This document shows, in pieces, positions 25,937 through 33,050 of a DNA stretch of 34,108 nt. Location: contig NZ_JABCPZ010000110.1 of NCBI RefSeq assembly GCF_013283785.1, positions 1 through 34,108 on the forward strand. Reading direction: 5' to 3'. This DNA is from Nonomuraea antri (GTDB lineage: Bacteria; Actinomycetota; Actinomycetes; Streptosporangiales; Streptosporangiaceae). The position numbers and the translations under genes are program-made. Position 1 is the first letter of the stretch. The number at the start of each line of letters is the position of its first letter. The notes under the pieces are model-generated. The model was not told the origin of the DNA, made no database searches, and saw nothing but the letters and a program-made list of their open reading frames with translations.

Positions 25937-26025
25937 CAAGCACTCCTTCCGTCGACACCAACCGTAGGAGCGCGGGTGGAGACAACCAATGCGACAGAAT
26001 CTGTGTTTCATACGCGATCGTCTCG

Positions 26026-26042
26026 TGGTCTAGACTTTCGTT
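26026..26042 (+). promoter_or_regulatory. Leaderless araC promoter
   Basis: TAGACT (26031-26036) ends 6 nt before GTG 26043 and no SD is present, so the transcript likely starts at the start codon. The -10 is part of TGGTCTAGAC (26026-26035), which resembles a dre half-site and would place a repressor over the -10. The shared divergent region 25937-26042 shows no other clear operator. Confidence 0.45.
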
Positions 26043-26990
26043 GTGGACGTGCTCAGCGACGTGATCGCCATCATGCGTACCGGACGCCCGCGCTCGGCCC
26101 GGGTCGAGTGGCACGCCCCCTGGGGCCAGCACTTCCCCTCGGTCCCCGGCGCGCCGGGCTTCCAGGTGATCCTGCAAGGCTCGTGCTGGCTGATCAGGCC
26201 CGACGGCGACCCGGTCGCGCTCTCGGTGGGCGACGTCGTGTTCTTCCCCCGCGGTCACGGCTACGCCCTGGCCGACAGCCCCGACACCCCGGTGGCCGAG
26301 AACGACTGCGATCCGCTCGATCCGGACGCCCACCTGTTCGCCTCGGCCTCCGTGGGCGGGGGCACGGGCGCGACCACGGTCACGCTGTGCGGCGGCTTCC
26401 AGCTCGACCCGAGCCGGGCCCACCCCGCCCTGCGCGACCTGCCCAATCTGATCCACCTGCCGGCCGGCCTCGGGCGGCACCCCGAGCTGCGCACCGCGAT
26501 GGAACTGCTCGGCGCGGAGATCGAGCGGCCCCGCCTGGGCGCCGACACGGTGGTGTCGTCGCTGCTTGAGGTGTTGCTGCTGTACATCCTGCGGGCCTGG
26601 TTGAACGCCGAGCCCGGCCAGTGCGCGGTCGGTGGCTGGGCGGCGGCCCTGGCCGATGCGGGCATCAGCGCCGCGCTCGACGCCATGCACCGCGATCCCG
26701 CGCACCCGTGGACGGTCCAGGAGCTGGGCGTGCGGGCGGGAATGTCGCGGGCCGCGTTCGCCCGCCGCTTCACGTCGCTGGTCGGGCAGCCGCCGCTGAC
26801 GTACCTGACCTGGTGGCGGCTGGCCTCGGCGGCACGGCTGCTGCACGAGACGGACGAGTCGCTGGCCGAGATCGCCGCCCGCGTCGGGTACGGCTCCGAG
26901 TTCGCCTTCGCGAACGCCTTCAAACGCCAGTTCGGCACCTCACCCGGCAGGTACCGGCGCGAGGGGTGCCCGCTCGCCGCGGCCCGCTGA
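26043..26990 (+). CDS. AraC-family regulator with cupin N-domain
   Basis: A 315-residue regulator. Residues 1 to about 195 form a cupin-type ligand domain (MDVLSDVIAIMRTGRPRSARVEWHAPWG, FPRGHGYAL, ENDCDPLDPDAHL), of the kind found in AraC proteins paired with oxidoreductases. The C-terminal 100 residues hold two helix-turn-helix motifs (TVQELGVRAGMSRAAFARRF and SLAEIAARVGYGSEFAFANAF, then FGTSPGRYRR). GTG 26043 is likely leaderless. It diverges from the fused oxidoreductase and FMN-reductase genes, which it probably controls. Confidence 0.92.
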   Translation: MDVLSDVIAIMRTGRPRSARVEWHAPWGQHFPSVPGAPGFQVILQGSCWLIRPDGDPVALSVGDVVFFPRGHGYALADSPDTPVAENDCDPLDPDAHLFASASVGGGTGATTVTLCGGFQLDPSRAHPALRDLPNLIHLPAGLGRHPELRTAMELLGAEIERPRLGADTVVSSLLEVLLLYILRAWLNAEPGQCAVGGWAAALADAGISAALDAMHRDPAHPWTVQELGVRAGMSRAAFARRFTSLVGQPPLTYLTWWRLASAARLLHETDESLAEIAARVGYGSEFAFANAFKRQFGTSPGRYRREGCPLAAAR

Positions 26991-26996
26991 GGTCGA

Positions 26997-27002
26997 TACT
27001 TT
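26997..27002 (+). promoter_or_regulatory. -10 box of a leaderless transcript over the esterase gene
   Basis: TACTTT ends 6 nt before an ATG at 27009, which opens a 16-codon frame. This would be the promoter for both that short frame and the esterase. Confidence 0.4.
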
Positions 27003-27008
27003 GGGTTG

Positions 27009-27059
27009 ATGAAACCGGGTTCGGAGGTTGGCACGATCGACGTATGCCCACGAACGTGA
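27009..27059 (+). CDS. Possible leader peptide overlapping the esterase start
   Basis: A 16-codon frame, MKPGSEVGTIDVCPRT, starts with ATG 6 nt after a -10 box, in leaderless position, and ends at TGA 27057-27059. It overlaps the esterase ATG (27044) in another frame. The esterase lacks an SD at normal distance (GGAGG is 16 nt away, inside this frame), so its translation may depend on ribosomes finishing this peptide. This is speculative: the length is short enough to occur by chance. Confidence 0.3.
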   Translation: MKPGSEVGTIDVCPRT

Positions 27060-28288
27060 TCACCGACTGGCTGGCCGAGCGGGCCGTCGACCTGGGCGAT
27101 CTGAACCCGGGCGTTGCGCTCGACCTGGAGCCGATGCGCGCGGCGTTGGCGGACGTGCGGGTGGCCGGGCTCGGCGAGGCCACGCACGGCACCGGTGAGT
27201 TCTTCCTGCTCAAGCACGTGCTGCTGCGGTTCATGGTGACGGAGCTGGGCTTCAACGTGCTGGCCATGGAGGCGAGCGCGGCCGCCTCGAAGGCGGTCGA
27301 CGACTACGTGGTGCACGGCGTCGGAGACCCGGCCGAGGCGCTGGCGGGGCTGGGCTTCTGGACCTGGCGCACCACCGAGGTGCTGGCCGTGCTCGAATGG
27401 CTGCGCGAGCACAACCGCACGGCCGCGACCAAGGTGCGTTTCGTCGGCATCGACCCGCAGATCCCCGGCGAATCGCTGCGCAGGCTCGACGGGTGGTTCG
27501 GGGAATCGGCGCCCGAGCTGCTGGCCCCGCTCGCCCCGCTCGCGGACTTCCGCCTGGGGCTGCATCCGCCGCTCGGCGAAGACGTCGTGGCCGGCGCGCG
27601 CCGCCTGCTGGACTTCGTCACCGCGGCCGGAACCGACCAGGCCGACACCGGTGCCGGTGCCAGGGCCGATGCCGACGCCAGGGCTGATGCCAGGACCGTG
27701 TTGCAGGCCGCCGAGCTGGCGACCCGCCCCTTCGTGCACCAGGACCCGGAACGCACGATCTCCATGGCCCGCGACCGTTTCATGGCCGACAACGTGGACG
27801 AGATCCTGCGCGACCCGGCCGCCCGGGTGGCCGTCTGGGCGCACAACGGGCACGTCATGCGGGGCGAGCACCCCCGCGCGGGCGTCACCACGATGGGCAG
27901 GCACCTGGCCGAGCGGCACGGGTCCGGCTACTACGCGCTCGGGCTGCTGTTCGGCGAGGGCGAGTTCAGGGCCCGCCGCCACGGGTTCCTGCGCCGGGTC
28001 GACCCGGACAAGCCGCCGGTGATCGCCAAGGTGCCGCCGGCGCGGACGCCGAAGGTGGTCGAGGCCAGGCTGGCCGCCGCCGGGCCCGCCAACTACCTGC
28101 TCGACCTCAGGACCGGCACGCCGCCTGAAGCCGTGCGGACGTGGCTGGGCGAGCCCGCGTACGTGCGCACGTTCGGCGCGGTGGTGGGCAGGTTCCGCTA
28201 CAAGACCACCTTCGCCCAGACCGTGCCGGCCGAGCAGTTCGACGGCCTGGCGTTCGTCTCGCGCGGCACGGCCTCACACCCGCTGTAG
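27044..28288 (+). CDS. Erythromycin-esterase-family protein
   Basis: A 414-residue protein of the Ere superfamily, which opens macrolide lactone rings or cleaves other esters. It shows the metal-free active-site motif GEATHGTGEFF (Glu45, His48), the second motif AMEAS and the third WAHNGHVMRG near residue 265. An Ala/Asp/Arg-rich insert (GAGARADADARADAR, about 204-218) is coded by imperfect DNA repeats. It ends 13 bp before a convergent GNAT gene. Many members of this family act on unknown substrates, so macrolide resistance is possible but not shown. The start has no normal SD (see the overlapping leader peptide). Confidence 0.88.
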   Translation: MPTNVITDWLAERAVDLGDLNPGVALDLEPMRAALADVRVAGLGEATHGTGEFFLLKHVLLRFMVTELGFNVLAMEASAAASKAVDDYVVHGVGDPAEALAGLGFWTWRTTEVLAVLEWLREHNRTAATKVRFVGIDPQIPGESLRRLDGWFGESAPELLAPLAPLADFRLGLHPPLGEDVVAGARRLLDFVTAAGTDQADTGAGARADADARADARTVLQAAELATRPFVHQDPERTISMARDRFMADNVDEILRDPAARVAVWAHNGHVMRGEHPRAGVTTMGRHLAERHGSGYYALGLLFGEGEFRARRHGFLRRVDPDKPPVIAKVPPARTPKVVEARLAAAGPANYLLDLRTGTPPEAVRTWLGEPAYVRTFGAVVGRFRYKTTFAQTVPAEQFDGLAFVSRGTASHPL

Positions 28289-28301
28289 CGGCCTGCGCGG
28301 G

Positions 28302-28931
28302 TCAGAGGCCGAGGATCGGCAGGCAGGGCGCGAGGTTGTGGATCTCGACGTCGGGCTGGTCGGCCCAGTCGTCACTGGTCAGGCGGAAGCGCCTGAGCAT
28401 CGTCCGGGTTCCCTGCCGGTTGTGCACGGCGGTGCCGTCGTCGCGGTAGCCGAGCTTCGCGGTGACGGACAGCGAGGCGTGGTTGTCCTCGAACGCCGAG
28501 GTCACCGCGTCGGTGGCGCCGAGGCCCGCGAAGGCGAACTGGAGCGCGGCCCGGCGCATCTCGGTGCCGATGCCCCGGCCCTGGAAGCGGCGGCCCAGCC
28601 AGGAGCCGGTGAGCACCTCGCGCGTGACGGGGAAGTCGGTCGCCTGCACGCCCTGCGTTCCGACGACCTCGCCCTCGAACACCGCCACGAACGCCAGGTT
28701 CCAGGCGGCCGGGCTCAGCTCGCCCCAGGTGCGGAAGTGGAACTGCAGCGTGCTGCGGCCCCGCTCGGCCGGCCCGGTGTCGGACCAGGGGAACGCGAAG
28801 GGCATGGATCCGGCGTCGTGGATGCCCTCGGCCGCCCGGTCGGCCAGCTCGTCGAGGTCGTCGAGCGACGGGAGACGCAGTTCGAGCCGCGGCGTGGTGA
28901 CGGACAGGTCGAAGAACGGCCAGTTACGCAT
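28302..28931 (-). CDS. GNAT acetyltransferase, RimJ/RimL type
   Basis: A 209-residue N-acetyltransferase: the N-terminal TPRLELRLPSLDDLDELADRA is the RimJ/RimL type, the acetyl-CoA loop is GRRFQGRGIGTEMRRA, and the late motif is DNHASLSVTAKLGYRDDG. It transfers an acetyl group to an amine of a protein or small molecule; the target is unknown. ATG 28931 has no SD and directly follows a hairpin (28932-28950). It lies 45 bp downstream of the flavin oxidase gene on the same strand. Confidence 0.88.
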   Translation of the reverse strand: MRNWPFFDLSVTTPRLELRLPSLDDLDELADRAAEGIHDAGSMPFAFPWSDTGPAERGRSTLQFHFRTWGELSPAAWNLAFVAVFEGEVVGTQGVQATDFPVTREVLTGSWLGRRFQGRGIGTEMRRAALQFAFAGLGATDAVTSAFEDNHASLSVTAKLGYRDDGTAVHNRQGTRTMLRRFRLTSDDWADQPDVEIHNLAPCLPILGL

Positions 28932-28950
28932 GCTGCGAAATTGTCGCAGC
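28932..28950 (-). promoter_or_regulatory. Hairpin abutting the GNAT start codon
   Basis: GCTGCGA (28932-28938) and TCGCAGC (28944-28950) form a perfect 7-bp stem with a 5-nt loop, ending at the base next to ATG 28931. The loop side contains CAATTT on the minus strand, a weak -10 for a leaderless start. It may be an operator or a terminator of the upstream oxidase gene. Confidence 0.35.
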
Positions 28951-28976
28951 TCACGCCGGTCGGCCGCGAACCGGTT

Positions 28977-30368
28977 TCACACGCCCTGCGGCAGGCGGAA
29001 CAGCCGGTCCGGGTCGTAGGTGGCCTTCACCTCGGCCAGCCGCGCCGCGTTCGGGCCGTAGTACGCGCCGCGCCACGACCGCAGATCGGGGTCGGCGTAG
29101 TTGACGTACGCGTGGTCGCCGAAGTGCGGAGCCAGGTCGCCGTGGATGTCACGCAGCCAGCGGCGGTCCATGCCGTCGGCGTAGTACTGCACGCTGAACA
29201 GCGCCGCCCGGTGCGGGAACGCGGTCGCCTGCGGCCCGACCCGGCCGATCGCGCCGCCCAGCGCGTCGAGCAGCACCGAGTGCCGGCCGCGCCTGGCCAC
29301 CCCGTCGACCAGCGTGCGCACACCGGCGGCCGGCAGCGGCCGGTAGGCCACGTGCGACTTGGCCGAGAACGACGTGCGCGGCGTCCGCGCGCACTGCTCC
29401 ACAGTGCGTGACACGCACCCGGCCATGATCATCATGGCCTTCTGGTAGGAGACGGACCTGACGGAACGGGACGAGGTCCGCCCGATCTTGCCCGTCAGCG
29501 GCGTGAGCAGCCGGTCCAGCGCCGCCTTGCCGCCCAGGTACACGCCGGCGATCTGCACGTCCAGGCCGCCGAGCCCGCGCGTGAGATGCAGCGTGGACCA
29601 CAGCTCGTCCGGCGCGTACGGCGCCCACGCCTGCCAGGCGCGCACCGCGGCCCGCGCCTTGGCCCACGGCCAGTGCAGGAAGAACACGGTGACGTCGCGC
29701 GTGGCGTGGGTGCGGTAGGTGAAGGAGACCGCCACGCCGAAGTTCCCGCCGCCACCGCCCCTGCACGCCCAGTACAGGCCGGCGTGGTGGCCGGAGTCGC
29801 AGGTCAGCAGCCGGCCGTCGGCCGTGACGATCTTGACGGACTCCAGCGTGTCGCAGGTCAGCCCGTACTTCCTGGAGACCACGCCGATCCCGCCGCCCAG
29901 CGTCAGCCCGCCGATGCCGACGGTCGGGCAGGTCCCGGCCGGGATGCTCACCCCGTGCCTGCCGAGCTGCTCGTAGACGTCGATGAGCTTGGCTCCCGCG
30001 CCGACCGTGGCCCGCCCGGCCGCGTACGAGACGCCGTTCATCCGCGAGACGTCGATCACCAGGCCGGTGCCCGTGGACCAGCCCGCGTACGAGTGACCGC
30101 CGGACCTGGCGGTGACGGGCAGCCCGTTGGCCCGGGCGAACCCCAGGCATCTGGCCACGTCGGAGGCGTTGGCGCAGTACGCGACGCCGCCCGGCTTGAT
30201 CGCGTCGTAGGCCGGGTTGTACAGGCGGCGCGCCCGCGCGTACCCGGCGTCGCCGGGCAGCACCAGCGTGCCGGTGAGCTGCCTGCGCAGGCCCGCCCAG
30301 TCGGGTGGCGGCGCGGCGGCCAGCACCGGGACGAACGCGGCGACGTGCAGGAAGTCGCGGCGGTCCAT
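28977..30368 (-). CDS. Tat-exported FAD oxidoreductase, berberine-bridge type
   Basis: A 463-residue flavoprotein of the PCMH/BBE family, oxidising sugars, alcohols or alkaloid-like compounds with reduction of O2. The N-terminus MDRRDFLHVAAFVPVLAAA has a twin-arginine motif and a hydrophobic stretch, so export folded via Tat is likely. The FAD domain contains RSGGHSYAGWS with His92 and GTCPTVGIGG with Cys147, the two residues that bind FAD covalently in bicovalent enzymes. The C-terminal BBE motif (YVNYADPDLRSWRGAYYG) is present. The ATG follows GGGAGG. A 7-bp inverted repeat lies upstream. Substrate unknown. Confidence 0.9.
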   Translation of the reverse strand: MDRRDFLHVAAFVPVLAAAPPPDWAGLRRQLTGTLVLPGDAGYARARRLYNPAYDAIKPGGVAYCANASDVARCLGFARANGLPVTARSGGHSYAGWSTGTGLVIDVSRMNGVSYAAGRATVGAGAKLIDVYEQLGRHGVSIPAGTCPTVGIGGLTLGGGIGVVSRKYGLTCDTLESVKIVTADGRLLTCDSGHHAGLYWACRGGGGGNFGVAVSFTYRTHATRDVTVFFLHWPWAKARAAVRAWQAWAPYAPDELWSTLHLTRGLGGLDVQIAGVYLGGKAALDRLLTPLTGKIGRTSSRSVRSVSYQKAMMIMAGCVSRTVEQCARTPRTSFSAKSHVAYRPLPAAGVRTLVDGVARRGRHSVLLDALGGAIGRVGPQATAFPHRAALFSVQYYADGMDRRWLRDIHGDLAPHFGDHAYVNYADPDLRSWRGAYYGPNAARLAEVKATYDPDRLFRLPQGV

Positions 30369-30378
30369 GGGCCTCCCG

Positions 30379-30400
30379 TCGATCGTGCGGAACCGATCGA
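30379..30400. promoter_or_regulatory. Inverted repeat upstream of the flavin oxidase
   Basis: TCGATCG (30379-30385) and CGATCGA (30394-30400) are perfect inverted copies with an 8-bp spacer, starting 11 bp upstream of the oxidase ATG. It resembles a dimer-binding operator. The 88-bp gap to the NuoF-like gene otherwise shows nothing clear. Confidence 0.4.
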
Positions 30401-30456
30401 TGAGACGCCCGAGGAGGCCGACAGGTTGGTCACAAAACCATCACTGTCAGGACGCA

Positions 30457-32070
30457 TCACCGTGCGCTCCCGCCGAATCCGGAAATGGGGGTGGCCGACC
30501 CGCCCGCCACGCCTGCCAGCCGGGCCGACGCCTTCTTCAGCACGCCCTCCCTGACCAGCCGCAACGGCGAGACCACGGGCCGTTCGGAGCCGCTGGTCGT
30601 GCTCACACGCAACGCCAGCGCCGGGCACATCTCGACCGCCCGCCGCGCCTCCCTGGCCATCCAGCCGGGCACGTTGCGGAAGGACGGGAAACCGTACTCG
30701 TCCAGGTCCACGAACTCGGGCAGCAGGTGGGCGCAGAGGCCGTGGCCCTGGCAGCGGGTCCAGTCCACCTCCAGCCGGTACTCGGGGTCGGCCTCGGGCT
30801 CGGGCAGCGGCAGCACGCCGCGTACCGGGCGGCCGCACGAGCCGTGCTCCAGGTGCAGGGCGATCTCGCTCTCGAACGCGTCCATCGCCGACAACACGAA
30901 CCTGGCCGTGCCGTCGGGGTGGAAGCAGGCGCCCCGGCGCTCGATGGCGCGTACCGCGCGGCGCACGGCGTCCTGCGAGCCGGTGCCCTCGGCCAGCGCG
31001 CACAGCGTGCGCGCCACGTCGGGCAGCCCGAGACGGCAGGGACCGCACTGCCCGGACGACTGCGCGGCCAGATACGTCGCCACCCTGGCCGCCTCACCGA
31101 GCGGGCAGGTCGCCTCGCCGAGCGGGACGATGATCCCGGCGCCCAGGTCGCCGCCGGCCAGTTTCATGCCCTCGCGCGAGATCACCGCGTGCAGCGCGGC
31201 CTCGGCCGGCAGCCACGCGCCGTGGTACCCGCCGACCAGGACCCCGTCGCCGGGCTCGGCCTCGCACAGTTCGAGCACGTCGGCCAGCGGGGTGCCGGTG
31301 GGCACCTCGACCACCGCGCCGGCGGCCGCGCCGCCGCTCACGCTGAGCAGCACCGTGCCCGGCTCCCTGCCGGTGCCGACCTCGGCGTACTTGGCCGGGC
31401 CGTACTCGGCCAGCAGCGCGAACTGGGCGAAGGTCTCGGTGTTCGACAGCAGGGTCGGCAGGCCGTCCACGCCGCTCTCGCTGGCCCGGCGCTTCCTGCC
31501 GGGCGGCACGGCCTCCATGCCGTTCACGCCGCGGACGAGCGCGCCGCCCTCGCCGGAGATGAACCGCTCGGGCAGCCCGACCACGCGGATGCCGATCCTG
31601 CTCTCGGCCGCGCCGGCCAGGTTCGCGGCCCGCCGCTCGGCCACGGCCGCGCACAGCGAGCCCTCGGCCACCGAGCCCTCGACGGTGGCCACGACCACCT
31701 CGCGGGCCCGCAGCGCGTGCGCGGCGAGCACCGCGCCGTCCAGCACCAGGTGCGGGGTGCGCACCAGCAACATCGTGTCCTTGGAACTGGCGGGCTCGCC
31801 CTCGGCGCCGTTGACCAGCACGACGCTCTCGCGCCCGCCCGCCGCGTCGGCGACGGCCCGCAGCTTGCGCCCGAACGGGAACGCCGCGCCGCCTCTGCCG
31901 CGCAGGTCCACGTCGTTCACCTCGGCGATGAGCTCGGCCAGGTCGCGGGGTTCGAGCACGCCGTGCAGCGTGCGGTGGGCCGGCAGGTCGAGCCGGCGGC
32001 AGTGGTCGAGCCCCGCGGTGAGCCTGGCGGGGCCGAGCCGCAACACCCGCGGCACCCGGTGCGGTATCAC
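30457..32070 (-). CDS. NuoF-like NADH dehydrogenase domain fused to a ferredoxin
   Basis: A 537-residue electron-transfer protein. The N-terminal part resembles the 51-kDa NuoF subunit: FMN-binding RGRGGAAFPFGRK (57-69), NGAEGEPASSKD (87-98), then an SLBB-like region and the Fe-S segment SSGQCGPC (Cys342, Cys345) with Cys382. The first Cys of the usual CGxCxPC motif is Ser here. Residues about 431-490 are a small ferredoxin with three visible ligands (Cys440, Cys446, Cys482), of the 3Fe-4S type. The start is GTG 32070, and the next gene upstream, 46 bp away, encodes a haem membrane protein. There are no other nuo genes, so it is not complex I. Confidence 0.88.
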   Translation of the reverse strand: MIPHRVPRVLRLGPARLTAGLDHCRRLDLPAHRTLHGVLEPRDLAELIAEVNDVDLRGRGGAAFPFGRKLRAVADAAGGRESVVLVNGAEGEPASSKDTMLLVRTPHLVLDGAVLAAHALRAREVVVATVEGSVAEGSLCAAVAERRAANLAGAAESRIGIRVVGLPERFISGEGGALVRGVNGMEAVPPGRKRRASESGVDGLPTLLSNTETFAQFALLAEYGPAKYAEVGTGREPGTVLLSVSGGAAAGAVVEVPTGTPLADVLELCEAEPGDGVLVGGYHGAWLPAEAALHAVISREGMKLAGGDLGAGIIVPLGEATCPLGEAARVATYLAAQSSGQCGPCRLGLPDVARTLCALAEGTGSQDAVRRAVRAIERRGACFHPDGTARFVLSAMDAFESEIALHLEHGSCGRPVRGVLPLPEPEADPEYRLEVDWTRCQGHGLCAHLLPEFVDLDEYGFPSFRNVPGWMAREARRAVEMCPALALRVSTTSGSERPVVSPLRLVREGVLKKASARLAGVAGGSATPISGFGGSAR

Positions 32071-32116
32071 GGCCGCCCCCTGAGGGACGGCCGTGGGACG
32101 CGGATCCTGCGCGCGA

Positions 32117-32986
32117 TCATCCTGCCTCCCGGAACTTGCGCCTGGCCTCGGCGAGGCTCACCGGCGCGCTGATCTGCTCCTGCCGCTCGTCCCGCACCTG
32201 CACCTGCGCCTGGGCCTGCGCCTGGGCGCGGGCTTGGGCTTGCGGTTGGGTCTGGGGCGCGGCGGGCGCGCGGACGACGGCCTGAGGCGCGGTCACGGCC
32301 GGCCCCTGCACCTTCTCCGGCAGCGCCGGCGGCCGGCGCAGCGTCGCGATCACGCGGACCAGCAGCGCGGAGCCGACCGCCGCCAGACACGCCACGTACG
32401 ACCACGCCACCCACCCGTCGGCCGGCCGGCCCGCGCTCAGCCCGTGCAGAATGGCCACGGGCCAGGCCAGGTACGCCGCCGAGTGCAGGGCCCGCCACAG
32501 CCAGGGAGAGCCGCGCCCGGCGAACCTGCCCCGCACCATCCCGGTGGCCACGGTCACGACCACCAGGTAGAAGGCCAGCGTGCCGAGCCCCACGTAGAGG
32601 CCGGCCACCGGCACGACGGCCGCGCCGATCGGCACGTGCCCGAGACCGATCATGATGGCCACGTGCGTGACCAGGTACGCCACCCCGATGAAGGCGGTGG
32701 CCCGGTGCGCGAGCTGAGCCTTGATCCGGTTGGCCGGAGTCAGGAAGACGCGTTCCGTGGTGAGCAGGCCGAGCGCGACCGTCGCGGTCAGCATCACCAG
32801 GGCGAGCACGCCCGCGTAGAACTCTAGGTAGCTCACCCCGCGGGCCAGTAGCGCGACGCCGCGTTCCGTCCTGGTCAGCGCGAACACCGACAGCAGGATG
32901 GCCGTGATCGAGGCGCTCGCCCCCAGCCGGACGTTTCTCGAGTCCAGCTTGGTGGGGGCGTGCCGGGGATGTCGTCTGTGGAGCAT
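32117..32986 (-). CDS. Ferric-reductase-like transmembrane haem protein
   Basis: A 289-residue membrane protein with about six helices between 24 and 215. Two histidine pairs, His94/His108 and His168/His181, are spaced 14 and 13 residues apart, as in b-type haem sites of the ferric reductase/NADPH oxidase membrane domain. There is no fused FAD/NAD domain, so it must receive electrons from another protein, plausibly the NuoF-ferredoxin fusion just downstream. The C-terminal tail (about 228-260) is a Gln/Ala repeat of coil-forming type (QAQARAQAQAQAQVQV). ATG 32986 has GGAGGG 6 nt upstream. Confidence 0.85.
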   Translation of the reverse strand: MLHRRHPRHAPTKLDSRNVRLGASASITAILLSVFALTRTERGVALLARGVSYLEFYAGVLALVMLTATVALGLLTTERVFLTPANRIKAQLAHRATAFIGVAYLVTHVAIMIGLGHVPIGAAVVPVAGLYVGLGTLAFYLVVVTVATGMVRGRFAGRGSPWLWRALHSAAYLAWPVAILHGLSAGRPADGWVAWSYVACLAAVGSALLVRVIATLRRPPALPEKVQGPAVTAPQAVVRAPAAPQTQPQAQARAQAQAQAQVQVRDERQEQISAPVSLAEARRKFREAG

Positions 32987-33050
32987 CTACTTCCCTCCAA
33001 GGTCGGTTGAGGGTGCGACTCGGAAGGCTGCGGCCCACGTGACGGTCAGA

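Noticed and set aside
24165..26846. A very long minus-strand frame extending upstream of the FMN reductase across the fusion oxidoreductase and araC genes
   Set aside because: Only the last 186 codons (the FMN reductase) show a real protein with its own SD. The upstream extension is low-complexity Arg/Gly/Ala translation of other genes.
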